Both the position numbers and the translations under genes were made by a program. The notes under the pieces are model-generated. The model had not been told where the DNA came from, searched no databases, and worked only from the letters and a program-made list of their open reading frames with translations. A stretch of DNA of 64,000 nt, taken from assembly GCA_023055505.1 (NCBI GenBank), contig JALIRH010000001.1, positions 93,712,530 through 93,776,529 on the forward strand, read 5' to 3'. Below, piece after piece: positions 12,723-23,990 of this stretch. Source of the DNA: Callipepla californica brunnescens. Lineage: Eukaryota > Chordata > Aves > Galliformes > Odontophoridae. Position 1 is the first letter of the stretch. Each line of letters starts with the position of its first letter.

Positions 12723-13554
12723 TTTCTTTAGTTGTATTTTGTGTTTGTGTTTCTTTTTAAAAGTTCTGAGTAATAATAGCTATGTAATTTTCCTTAATAT
12801 AAAGGATTGATAAGTATAATGACAATTCAGTGATTTATGTAGTTTTTTGTATAAATGTAGTGATTTTGGTTTTTGTCCATAATGCACCTGAAAAAACAAA
12901 TGAACAAAAAAAACAACAACAAAAAAACAGCCTCGCATTACATTAGAAATATATCTCACCACGATAATGTCAGAAGTACAATTAAAAAGTTATTTGAATG
13001 CATGTAAAAACGGACAGAGAAGCAGATATTTCAAAGATATGATAGATGATAAATCAGCTACCTGAACATATCCTCAGAGATGAGGAAATACTGAAGAGAT
13101 GCTCTGTTGTCATATACCAGCCGGGGATGTATGTGTGTATCTCTTTCTATTTACTTATTTTTCTCCTGTGTAATGAGGGATGAGCATTTATACTCCGGCT
13201 ACCATTAGATATTTTTGTCAGTTATATGTGCTGTAATACACAATTTTCTGGCCCACCAACATGTCAAACTTCAAATTAGGGAAGTTCAATAAGGAATTCC
13301 ATTATTTGTTGATGGATTTTGATTGTTTTTGTAAAGGAAGCATTTTTGATGTAGTACAGTTATCAAATGTTTATTTTGCAGTTGTCATTCCATGTTGTAT
13401 GTATTACTGAAGATGCAATCCCAACAGTACGTAAAACTATTACAGACAGTTATGTCATTAGGAGCTGATGAATCTAGTATCCAGACACAGGTAAGACTCC
13501 CTCTTCCCTGACTCCAGTAGTCTGTGCACATATACCTGACAAGAATGCATACAC
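12723..13554. other. Noncoding spacer
   Basis: AT-rich sequence without recognisable gene or repeat apart from an A-rich run near 12897-12927. It ends where CR1 endonuclease coding similarity begins. Confidence 0.5.
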
Positions 13555-13876
13555 TCAACACATTTGCTGGAAATACAGTATAGCAGAGATAAATAAGTCC
13601 AGGAGATTCCTGGAATGTGAGGAAGACCACTTCCTTGAACAACCTGTAAGAGAGCCTACCAAGGGAAGTCTGCTGCTACGCCTGCGGTTTACAGAGAAAC
13701 ACTGATGGGAAACATAGTTGGAAGCTGTCATAGGCATAGTGACCACAAAATGATAAGAGTTCTCTATTCTAGTCAGGAGGGATGTGAGCAAAACTGCTAC
13801 CTTGGACCTTCAGAAGGCAGAGTTTGAACTGTTTAGAACACTGACTGGGAGAATCTCTTGGCAGAGGGGTCCAGGA
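13555..13876 (+). pseudogene. CR1 ORF2 endonuclease fragment (outer element, left half)
   Basis: Forward translation with frame shifts resembles the C-terminal part of the CR1 apurinic-like endonuclease: a KSRRFLECEEDHFLEQP-like stretch near 13590-13645, then VSKTATLDLQKAEFELFRTL at 13787-13846. The similarity stops exactly where a - strand CR1 begins with its terminal repeat (about 13877). The same + strand element appears to resume near 16276, so this is the left half of an interrupted CR1. Confidence 0.75.
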
Positions 13877-14706
13877 AGAATCATAGAATCATGGAGTGGC
13901 TTGGGTTGGAAGGGACATCAAAGGTTGTCTAATTCCAACCTCTATGACATAACAAGAATGGTTGCACATTGCTAGATCAGGTTCTAGATCAGTTTGCCCA
14001 GGGCCCCATGCAGCCTGGCCTTGAAGATCAGGACAGGGCATCCACAGCGTTTCTGGGCAAACTGTTCCAGCACTTCACCACTCTCAGTGAAAAGTTTCCT
14101 CCTAATGTAATCTAAATCTCCCCACATTTTGCTTATATCTACCAACATAAAAAGCTGATTTCCCTCCTGTTTGTAATCCCCCTTTAAATATTGTCTGGCT
14201 GTAATGAGGTCTCGCAGGAGCCATCTCTTCTCCAGACTAAACAAGCCAAGCTCCCTCAGCCTGTCTTTGTAGGAGAGGTGCTCTAACCCTCTCATCATCT
14301 CTGTGGCCCTCCATTGGACCCTCTCCAAAAGCTCCATATCTTTCCTTTGTGGGGAACCTCAGGCCTGAGCACAATACTCCAGATGAGGCCTCGCAAGGGT
14401 AGAGATACAATCACCTTCCTTGCTGGTCATGCACCTCTCAATGCAGCCTGGGATACTGTTGGCCTTCTGGTCTGCAAGAGCACACTGCTCTTTCATGTTA
14501 AGTTCTTCATCTACCAGGATCCATTAAGTCCTTCTCAGAAAGGCTGTTCTCAAGGAGTTATCCCAGTCTGTATACATATCTGGGATTATACTGACAGATG
14601 TGCAATACCTTGCACTTTGTTGAATCTCATTAGTTTTTCATGGGCCCATCTTTCAAGTTTGTCAAAGTCCCTTTGAATGGCATCTTTTCCTTCTACTGTG
14701 TCAGCT

Positions 14707-15435
14707 TCACAGCTCAGCTCTCAGCTTGGTGTCATTTACTCTACAGAGGTTCCGGATCCTGACTTCATTTTTTTTGCCATTCTCATCCTCCTCAAGGTCA
14801 CAAACTGCCTGGGTATGGTCACTGCAGCCCGGGGTGCATCCAGTCTTAATCTTGTTAATGAATTTGTCTGCATTGGTGAGCACCAGATCCATAAATGCTT
14901 CTCCTCTGTTTGATTTGTCTAATACCTGGACCAGGATGTTATCATCAACACCCTTCAGGAGTCTATGGGGTTTCTTGCAGCCTGCCACATTGCCTTCCCT
15001 GAAGATGTCCTGGTGGCTGAAATCCCCCATCAAGATGAGCATCTGTGAGTGCTACAGTTACTGCAGTTGAATCAAGAGGATCTCAACCACAGACTCCCTC
15101 TGGTCAGGAGGCTTGCAATAGACCCTGATCATCAGATGTGCTTTATTGATCTGGTCCCTGATGTTCACCCACAGGCTCTCAACCTGATTGTCACTCTCAA
15201 CCTCGGAGAGACAGCTCTTTACACTCTATCCATTTCTCAGTATAGATGGCAACTCTCCCACTCCTCTTTCCCTGCCTGTCTCTTCTGAAAAAATTGTAGC
15301 CCTTGGTATTCATACTTTAGTAATGTGAATCATCCCACCATGTGTCTGTGATTCCCATTAGGTTTTGCTTTACTAATTGTGTCGTGGTTTCCAGCTCTTC
15401 TTCTGCTTGTTACTTAGACTGCATGCACTGATGCA
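14707..15435 (-). pseudogene. CR1 ORF2 endonuclease domain remnant
   Basis: In CR1, ORF2 encodes an endonuclease and a reverse transcriptase that copy the element by target-primed reverse transcription. Here the - strand shows a TDTWWDDSHY-like active-site region near 15350, an NFFRRDRQGKRSGRVAIY-like segment near 15270, and then an open stretch 15042-14707 with MGDFSHQDI, VLVQVLDKSNRGEAF-like and CSDHTQAVCDLEED-like blocks. The GDF and SDH motifs are hallmark endonuclease residues. Frames shift at least twice and stops interrupt it, so it is dead. Confidence 0.85.
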
Positions 15436-15599
15436 GAGTCACTTCAGCTGGGCTATTGGCAATGTTACCTTCTCTGAGGTTTTCTCATGCTACACTTTGG
15501 GACATTGAAAAGCTTTTTCCCTGCTGTTTCCTAAAGTTACAGTATTCCCAGAACCTTCTCTGTCACATCTAGTTTAAAGCCCTGGTAATCAATCTAGTC

Positions 15600-16270
15600 A
15601 GCTTTCTTCCCAGAACAGTTTTATCCCACATGTTCAGTTCCATCTGATGTCCACATACTTCTCAAAGGCCTGTCCAAGATCATAGAACTCAAAGCCTTGA
15701 TCATGACACCATCCATACAGCCAGTCATTTGTCTCACCTGTTCTTTCTGGGTCCCAGCTGCCAACTGGAAAGACAGAGAAGAACACTACTTGTGCTCCTG
15801 ATTCCTTCAATGTCTTTCCAAGGAATAGAAAGTCTCTCTTAACGTCCTGCAGTTTCCTTATTTCAGCCTCTTGAGACCCAACTTGGAAGAGAACAAGTAG
15901 ATAGTAGTCTTCCTGTTTTATCAGAGATAGTAGCATCTTCGCGGTATCTCTCACACCTGCCCCTGGCAGACAGCTAACCCAACTGGAGAGATCATATAAG
16001 CTGCAAACTGGGGCCTCTGTGACCCTCAGTGAGGAGTCCCCATTTACTAGGACTCTTAACCCTTTTCTTGCTAGTTTTTATGTGATTCCTTGATTGACCC
16101 TGCTGAATGTGCTTGTTACTTTCTGTGTTCTGACTGCTATGTAAAACCTGTGAATGTTCCTCAAGAAGGAAATCTTTAAATTGCAGGAATAGGTTGTCCC
16201 TGTGTGCGAAAGTTGAAATGGCAGGGAAGAAGACCAGCTGACAGAACAAGGTGCTTTTGCTAAGACCTAC
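15600..16270 (-). pseudogene. CR1 ORF1 remnant with SGNH/esterase-like domain
   Basis: Avian CR1 ORF1 carries a GDSL/SGNH-hydrolase-like (esterase) domain. Here a GDSSLRVTEAPVC-like block I lies near 16050, followed in an open 106-codon stretch (15954-15634) by DYYLLVLFQVGSQEAEI, VKRDFLFLGKTLKESGAQVVF and WLYGWCHDQGFEFYDLG. These are the conserved blocks in the usual order. The upstream frame (16324-15992) includes a SNKHIQQGQSRNHIKTSKK segment typical of the ORF1 linker. The copy is broken between the frames and has no complete start. Confidence 0.8.
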
Positions 16271-16275
16271 GTAAA

Positions 16276-16760
16276 AAAAGTTTACCACCTTTGGAAGAAG
16301 GGACAGGCAACTCAAGAGGAGCAAAAGGTTGTTGCAAGGTTATGCAGAGGGAAACTAAGAAAGACAAAAGTTAAACAAGAACTTAATCTGGCCAGCAAAG
16401 TACAGTGCTGCCTAGCACTAGTGTATTATCAACAGTGTTTTTCTGCAATTGCCAAAATATAGCATCACACCAGACACTAAGAAGGTCAACTCTTTCTCAA
16501 CTGAAACCTGGACAAAGGGGATGGCCAAGGAGAATTTCCATCTTTCACTGAAAGAGGTGGGAAATGTTACTGGCAAGGATAATGAAAAGGGTGAAATTCT
16601 TAATACCTTCTTCACCTCTGTTTTTAGTATACCAGTTATCCTCTGGGTGCTCAACCCAGCAGGTGCAGGACAACCAGGGGATCATACCTAGACAACATAG
16701 GTTCATGAAAGGCGGGTGCTACTTGACCAACCTGATTTTCTACATACACATGGCCAGACA
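16276..16760 (+). pseudogene. CR1 ORF2 reverse transcriptase N-terminal fragment (outer element, right half)
   Basis: Forward sequence resembles the CR1 region between endonuclease and reverse transcriptase. A LWKKGQATQEE-like stretch lies near 16295, a CREK-like block near 16345, then a 60-codon stretch with KENFHLSLKEVGNVTGKDNEKGEILNTFFTSVFS-like composition (16525-16635), and finally a GGCYLTNLIFY segment near 16715. Order and strand continue the fragment at 13555-13876, supporting one element split by the - strand insertion. Confidence 0.8.
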
Positions 16761-17460
16761 CACATAAGCATAGAAAAAAGACAGTGCTCACCTAAGCACA
16801 AATGATGCTAATGTTCTTCTTGTTCCTCTCTGTATCTCACTACAAAGAAGCTATGCTAGTGGAAAATAAGTACATACATACACATTGTGAATACTGTACC
16901 TGGGCATTCAGTCTCTGCAGTTGTTGCCTGAGGCACACAGCCCTGCAACCAGTTGCTAGTAGAAGCAGATTTCACTTACAGACTTATCAGCCTAATTCCC
17001 ATAGGCAAACAATAACTCTCTCAGTTACTGATTTTAGACACCCAATCTACCCACTACTCCTCCAGTAACTTCAGTCTGCTCAGAAGCTGGCAGCCAGAGT
17101 GTGTGTGAGAATTCAAATTCCAGAGCCCTGCCCTATCTTCTACTGTTCAGATTTATCCCCATGAACACACACAGACACTCTCTCCGCCCCTTCAATCTCT
17201 CCACCCCAGCAATTATCCTCAGATATACAGTCTACTCATCAGTTGAATCCTCTTGGCTATAGTTGCCTCACAGACAGACAACACATGCAGCTGGGTCTCT
17301 CAGTCAACTTCCAAGCCTTGCAATACTTGACTTAGACTTTCTCATCCCTTTAGGAGCCGATTCACAGACCTTTTGTTCTCTCCAGTATCCAAAATAGACT
17401 TATGATCACTTTGCTACTGGTGTCCCACATTACCAATCCTACTTAGTTTGATTTAAAATT
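16761..17460. other. Unclassified C/T-rich segment, possibly an old LTR
   Basis: Less AT-rich than the surroundings, and pyrimidine-rich on the + strand with many CTC and ACACA words (about 16900-17400). It has no coding similarity that I recognise. Its position against a CR1 cluster and its base composition suggest transposon or LTR origin, but I cannot name a family or find terminal TG...CA repeats. Confidence 0.3.
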
Positions 17461-17692
17461 CATTTGTGATCATACATTGATGTATGCACCTGCACAATAT
17501 TCAACAATTATATACTTTATAGCTGCTGGTACCACAGATGAAAAAGATGATGAGACCCATTGTCCAGCTGCAGCTACTATCACTCAGATTCCTAAACAAA
17601 CAGAGAGACAGAAGAGAGATTCATTTCACCCAGGAAAAAAAAAAAAAGAAATATATATATAGATATACAGATATATGTAAAAATGTTTGTAT
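17461..17692. other. Noncoding spacer with A-rich and AT-alternating tract
   Basis: AT-rich sequence ending in an A run (about 17635-17647) and (AT)n/ATAGATAT words that lead into the tetranucleotide microsatellite. Confidence 0.5.

Positions 17693-17748
<56 letters not shown>
17693..17748 (+). repeat. (TAGA)14 microsatellite
   Basis: Fourteen uninterrupted TAGA units, followed by a slightly degenerate TGATAGATGG. Perfect tetranucleotide arrays of this length are usually polymorphic. Confidence 0.98.
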
Positions 17749-17749
<1 letters not shown>

Positions 17750-20467
17750 GATAGATGGGTTTTTAAAAGAAGACAGGATAGACCGTGCAGGTCTATCAGG
17801 TGCATACTTCTTTGATTCCTCCTTTTCCTTGTTACTCCCCTAAAAAACTCAAGCAGATTTTATGCAATAACAAAATACTCTTCCCAGGTATCTCACAGTA
17901 AGTCCCATTATTCTTAGTGGCACCACCCTATTCCCTTAAATATCTGCAAAATGCCCAGAAACCTCTGGGCATTGCATACTTGGTATAAGCTGCTGGATAT
18001 CACTGCAGTATTTTCTGTTATCTATAATACAGTGTACTAATTCAGAAGAACCAAAGGAGATGCAGCTTGAGCAAGTACAGGAGCAGGGCATAATATTTGA
18101 CCAGGAGCTATTAAGGACTTACTGTTTATGAAGCATAGTCATTGGGAGTTTAAGTACATAGCAAATTAATTTATACAGTGTTTTTTTATTATTGATATTT
18201 TACTGACATTGCTGAGAGTGAATATTCATCTAATGAATAAGACTGCATTTCTGAAAAACTGATTTTTTTATAAATGGAATAGAAGTCACTGAAATTATAG
18301 TGATTAGCTCTTCATTTTCCCTCACCTACATGTAGTGATTATGTCTATGTGAAAAGAAAAAAAATAATGTTTGCCTTTGGTGGTTATTCCTCTTGTCTTG
18401 CAGAGCTGAACAGGGTAAACAAAGGAGCAACAGATTTACATTTGGTTCTTCATTATTTTCCAAGGCCCTTGATAAAGTTGACCAAAATGATATGAGAGAT
18501 TTTCTTAAGGCTTTCATCAAATAGAAAAGCTTCTTTAGACTCAACCTTGGTAGCTTACTGTAAGATCTCACAGGCAAATGATGTTTTCGCAGGCTAATGG
18601 AAAATAGCCCATTATAAAGATTTAATTTACAGTTCGAAGAACAAGAATTTAACCTACTCTCTCAGCGCAGGAACAGTTCAACAGTATCAGTGAATAAACT
18701 GTAGTTTCATGGTCTTCAGTAGTCTTAAGCTCATTATATTACACAAATATGCATTTATAGACTGAAAAGTAAAGTGCTCAACTCTAGGATGAGATTTCTT
18801 AATTCAGTCAAAATTCAGCAATTTTCAAACATCATCTTTACTTTGGTTAGTTCATGTGACTGATTCTTTGTTGACATGAAAATGAGAATTAGGTTCATAC
18901 TCCATGAGAGAATCTGTATCCTTCAGAAATGGAGCATATGCTTTTTTTTTTCATTTGTGTCATGGTTTACAAGAAAGTTGAAGGTTAAAGAAAAGGTTAA
19001 AAAAAAGTTTAAAAAAAACCAACAACAAACAGCTGTACAGTATTAAAACATATCCTTAAGTTTGATGAAATTTACTGTGTAAAAAGATCAAAGCTTTTTC
19101 TGTTTATTTACTTACAGAAAAAAATCATTAGATATCTGAAAGAAAGAAAAGACTGTGGACAAAAATAAAAGTCTAGTATACATAGATATGAATACATGCA
19201 CACAAAAGAATGTATTAATGCATATTAATTACATATACATTTTAAAAATCCTTAAATTCCTTAGATGAATGTTATTTAATTATTTTATTTTAGTTGAGGC
19301 AGAGCAGTAAGATACTTAACAACTGACAGAACAAAATTAGTAGACAGTAATTAATATTTCATAGTAGTTCATGAAGTGACTGTAATTAAATACTCTACTT
19401 TTTAAAGGAAAACAGATGTGCAAGAAATAATAATATTTTTGTTTGTTCCAATCCAGCATGCCTTCAGCTGAATTATTATTTTCAGGTTTTTTCACCATAA
19501 TTTGAGGAAGATATGGAACAGCTAGAGAAAAACAGAAGGAATGAAAATGAATATTCAGTGTTTAGAAAATGTACTTTCTACAAAAAGACTGATTGGGATG
19601 GAACTGTTTATCCTAATGAAGAATATAGATCTGTGTAAAAATATAGTGGTAGTTTCTTTGAACCATTAAAGTCTTCTGTAAAGAGGAAAGATTACTTTGG
19701 TAAATAATATTGGCATTAAGTTCTAATTGGGGAAAATTAGCTTAGGTGTAACTAATAAATCCCCATAGAATTTCATAATAAAGATAACTTTTAATACTTA
19801 GATTCACTGTCTGACTGATTGTTAAGTCTCTGTTATGGGAGATTTTTAAAGCAAGTAGGAAAAATGAGTATCAAGTCCATCTAGGAGACAATGAACCCTT
19901 TGAGAAGGGTCTTGACTTAAACTCTAGAATCAACAACAAGATTTATTTATTTATATACACAGCAAACTACCCTAATCATTGCTGTATTTTAAGAAAGGTC
20001 CTTTTTTCTTTTTCTTGTAGTTATCATGACTAAATGCATACATAGAATATAATTTGAATTCTAAAAACAGTACTGGAAAATTCAGTAACATACTTCACAT
20101 GCTGTATATGTATAGTACATTATTACTTCCTATTACTTCTACTATTACAAATGTAGTTCATATCCTTCTCATAGGTGAAGACTTTATCAACAGCTCTGAA
20201 CAGTGTGAACTCTTTGAATCATTTCCAAAAGTAATACAGAAATTAATTAGCAAGCATATCACACTCCGTTTCATACTATTTTTACAACCACTTGTTAAAC
20301 TATACTGTCAATCATGTGCTGGTTATCTTTTTTAAACCTCAGGTGTCTTCCTTGACAAATAAGAAGTAAACACTAAAACTTGTGCTACACTGAAACGTGT
20401 TTGTCTATGCCATATTTACTCTCTTCCTTAATTTAAAATCATCTATTCCAGAAGTTCTTTATGTATA

Positions 20468-20503
20468 AATATATAATATGTATATATATACATACATATA
20501 TAT
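20468..20503. repeat. Imperfect (TA)n / (CATA)n tract
   Basis: Alternating purine-pyrimidine run of TATATA and CATACATA words. Confidence 0.85.
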
Positions 20504-20727
20504 TCCCTTTGTCTACCACTACTCAGAGTATTTCTTTTAGATTCTTTCAGATTTCACGTCAGATCAAGTATCATTTTAATTAGTGCTTTATGAAAAATTA
20601 ATTGAAACTAATAGAAATGTCATGGATAACTCTAAAAAGATCAAGATATATAGAAAAGGTAAGTGTAATTACTTTGCTTGAAGTCTTTTACAGGTAGTAA
20701 AATTTATCTTTTGGATATGCAAGTTCT

Positions 20728-20756
20728 GTTTGTTTGTTTGTTTGTTTGTTTGTTTT
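20728..20756 (+). repeat. (TTTG)n microsatellite
   Basis: Six to seven TTTG units, ending TTTTGCAG. Confidence 0.9.
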
Positions 20757-21683
20757 GCAGTCACATCTATTCCATGACTGATATGAGAACAATTTAGAAG
20801 TTATAACCATTAAATTCAGACTGTTCTTCCATACTCATTTTGCTGACATTGGGTTGATAATGTTTCTGGTTCTTGGATTAGATTATTAAATGTTTGCAAT
20901 TCCATATTTTTCCTGGAAAATTGAATTGTTGTCAGTGCTTTGGTTTTCTGTTGTACTTCAGTATTATATATATATATAATGGAAGTAGATTTAAGAATTA
21001 TGGATATTAAATGTTGTGTATTCAGTTTAGAAGAAATGTTGCAGTAATCAGCTTTATTTTCCCCCAAAAGGGAAACTCATAAATGGATTGTATTTATTGG
21101 AACGGAAATACAAAGCTTTGATGAAGGTCTCATTGGAGAGTGAAAAAGAGACTAAACCAGACACAGTGGTTTGTACAGACTGTGTATTTCCAAATCTTTT
21201 TGACATGCTGTCCACAAGAATCAGCCAGGCAACCAAGGGGATTGAGAGGAGACTTCCTAAGTGATTTTAGAAAGTAATACATTTTCTTAATTCATCAACT
21301 GTTATTAAATTAGTTTGCTCCCTCAACTGTCACCTCAGGTTTCATTCAAACAGAAATCTGCAGTAATATCTAACCGCAGGACATGTATTCACAAAACCAT
21401 TTAAAATGCATCTTTTTTTTGGCAGATGTTCTCTGTGTATTGTTACACACCATGATTTCTTTTTAATGATTGTGGAACAGCAATACTGCTAAGAAGATAA
21501 GATTGAACAGAATATTACCTCCTTAGTATAGGAACAGTTTAATATATCAAATGGTTGTACAAGGCTGTCTCCATCAAAGCTCATGCTATCATAATTAAAT
21601 TTCCCTTTGAAATGAGTGAACAGTAGATTAAAATAAATTTTTACTTGTGTATATGCGTGTAAACCATATTCACAAGAACTTGT

Positions 21684-21726
21684 GTACATACATACACATA
21701 CATATACACATACACATACATATACT
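21684..21726. repeat. (CATA)n/(CACATA)n tract
   Basis: Imperfect tandem CATACATACACATA-type array. Confidence 0.85.
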
Positions 21727-21812
21727 ATTTAATTTTTGCTGCCTTTTTATACAACATCCTCTTTAACAAAGTCTCCTAATCTGTTCTCCTTCACACACAT
21801 GAAGGAGACGTC

Positions 21813-21878
21813 TGTATGCATATGCATATACATATACATATGCATATACATATACCTATATATATATATATACATATA
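21813..21878. repeat. ATGCAT/CATATA alternating tract
   Basis: Alternating purine-pyrimidine sequence with repeated palindromic ATGCAT and CATATG words, then (TA)8. It could extrude hairpins. Confidence 0.85.
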
Positions 21879-22154
21879 GCCGTCACAGACACACTCATCA
21901 TTCACGCAAACAGCACTAATAATCTCATTCAGTTTTTGTCATTGCTCAATTCTGCCAAAGGTCTGTAAGTGAGAGTTGCTAGAAGAGAAATGTTTCACAT
22001 TTTATTATGTTAGCCCAGGATGTCAGAGGCAGATGTTAGTGCTACGGCAGTAGAAATTGATCCTTCCTCCCCATATTCCATTAAATGTTGTTACTGTGCA
22101 ACAGATGGCAGCAATGGAGCAGACTGACAAAATGGCATTCGACATGGTAGTGCA

Positions 22155-22983
22155 CATCATAGAATCACAGAATCATAGAATCCTTAGGGTTGGAAGGAAC
22201 CTTTAAAGGCCTTCTAGTCCAACTCCCCTGCAATGAACCGGGTCATCACAGGTCAGTCACATTGATGAGAACTTGGTCCAGTCTGGCCTAGAAAATTTTC
22301 AGCAATTGAGCATCCACTACATCTCTGGGCAAGTTGTTCCTCTGCCTCACCATCCTCATTGTGAAATACTTTTTTCATTATATGTAACCTAAATCTACCC
22401 TCTTTGAGGATGAAAACATTTCCTCTTGTTCTATCACCACAGATCCTGCTAACATCTGTTCACTTCTTTCATGAAGATCCCTTTTAGTTACTGAAATGCC
22501 ACTATCAGATCACATCACAACCTTCTCTTCTCCCGGCTAAAGAGCCCCAACTCTTTCAGCCTGACCAGGAGAGGTGTTAGATTCCTTGGATCATTTTTGT
22601 GGCCTTCTGGATGCACTCCAGCAAGTCTTTGTCTGTCCTGTACTGAGGACTCCATGTCTGAACACAGTTCTCCAGGTGAAGGTCTCACCAGCACAGAGTA
22701 AAGGTGCAGGATCACCTCCCTCAATCTGCTGGCCATGCTTCTTTTGATGTACCCCAGAAGACAGTTGGCCTTCTACACAGGAGCACTGCTGGCTCACATC
22801 CAGTTTCTCATCCAATTGTACCTCCTGGTCCTTTTCATCAGGGCTGCGCTCAATTCTTTCATCCTTCAGCTTGTATTGGTAGTAGATGTTGCCTTGACCC
22901 AAGGTTGCAAGACCTTGGACTTGGATTTATTGAACCTCATGAGATTCTCCTGAGCCCACTGTTCAAGCCCATCTAGATCACCT
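22155..22983 (-). mobile_element. CR1 LINE, 5'-truncated copy
   Basis: It begins with the reverse complement of the CR1 terminal repeats (three ATAGAATC/ACAGAATC units at 22159-22181), then ggttggaaggaacc-like sequence. The - strand shows ORF2 C-terminal remnants in shifted frames: SRLREVILHLYSVLVRP near 22700 and ELGLFSREKRR near 22525. The similarity stops at about 22983, where mariner transposase sequence begins. Confidence 0.9.
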
Positions 22984-23250
22984 TAGTCAAGAGAAGGTGT
23001 GTAATTGAATTCTTCAATGCAGAAAAAAAATTGCACCTCTTGACACACTGAATGTTTATGGAGACCAAACAGTGGATGTTAGCACAGTGAGGTAGTGGGT
23101 CCTGTGTTTCAGCAGTGTCTACAACAACATGAAAGACAAGCCACATTCTGGACAACCATGAATGACTGTCATGCAGCAAGATGAAAGAGTATCTTGATCA
23201 GCTCATCTGTGCAAATTGGCTAATGGTGACTACTGAAAAATAGTGTTTGT
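22984..23250 (+). pseudogene. mariner transposase N-terminal remnant
   Basis: Forward translation across frames gives VIEFFNAEK near 22998, then a YGDQTVDVSTVR-like helix-turn-helix stretch near 23058-23095, a VYNNMKDKPHSGQP segment near 23120-23160, and an EERLDQLIRANW-like segment near 23185-23220. This is the characteristic N-terminal DNA-binding part of Tc1/mariner transposases (mariner branch) as found in chicken. Stops and frameshifts show it is dead. The catalytic DD34D part is not visible. Right boundary is uncertain; sequence to about 23430 may still belong to the element. Confidence 0.75.
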
Positions 23251-23990
23251 AGCTGAGAACTTGGTCTATCAAACAGTATTATTGTGCTCTTTGTACCTGC
23301 TGTATCTCCATGGAAATAAGTAGGAGTTGTTGCTTTTGGAGTTACCTACATATGTATGCTGTCACATCCTGGCTATGAAGGCAAGGAGGAGTGGTCAGAT
23401 TCGCAAATCTCCTTGGTTAGATAAAGGTGAAATGGCACTTAAAGTCCAAAAACAAACATACATTTTAGTGAGAATTTATGTAATAAAGTTGTCTTAAAAA
23501 TTTAGACAATTATGTGTCTCTCAGATCTTTTCCCTCAGAAAGGAGTTAGACATGGGGTTTAGTAAGATGAGTGGACAAGCAAGTGTACTAAACAGCCAAC
23601 TGTTTATACATCTAAACTTTTTTACCTCCTTATCCCTCCATTTCCTAGTTTTCCCCTGAATCATCTACATTCCTCGCTTTCCCTACTTTTGGTTCCCTAG
23701 TAAGTCTTGTGCAATTTCAAAATGTTCTTCTCCTGTATCTCACAATTTATTCCATAACTCTTAAGCACATATGCTGTTGTAATTGGATCAAGTTATACTT
23801 TCTTGCTGTCATCAGCCTACTGCTTGATACCTGTGATTTTTTTATTCCCTTCTGTCTATCTCAGTAAGATCCTCAAAATGTCCCTAAATATTGTCACCAG
23901 TTTTCCAACAAAGAGTGAATGTCTACATTTATGTGATTCGAGATGTACCAGATAAATTGGATGAATCTAGTATAATTAGCTTCCTAATTA
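23251..23990. other. Noncoding spacer, possible mariner end
   Basis: No gene recognised. The first 180 bases may be further decayed mariner sequence; terminal inverted repeats were not found. Confidence 0.4.

Larger units (their letters stand above)
13877..16275 (-). mobile_element. CR1 LINE, long internally deleted copy inserted in another CR1
   Basis: On the - strand, 5' to 3', it reads: ORF1 region (about 16270 to 15600), ORF1/ORF2 junction (about 15430), ORF2 endonuclease (to about 14707), then directly the post-reverse-transcriptase part of ORF2 (from about 14700) and the 3' tail ending in the reverse complement of CATGATTCTATGATT at 13878-13893. The reverse transcriptase, normally over 1 kb between the two ORF2 parts, is missing. 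Both flanks are + strand CR1 ORF2, so this copy inserted later. The right boundary is judged from a short A run near 16270 and is approximate. Confidence 0.88.
17749..22154. other. AT-rich intergenic DNA with simple repeats
   Basis: No gene or transposon end recognised. Contains (TA)n/(CATA)n at 20468-20503, (TTTG)n at 20728-20756, and CATA/CATATA-rich tracts at 21684-21726 and 21813-21878, listed separately. Confidence 0.55.

Noticed and set aside
14314..15288. Several + strand open frames of 78-120 codons
   Set aside because: Antisense to the - strand CR1 ORF2; no independent domain.
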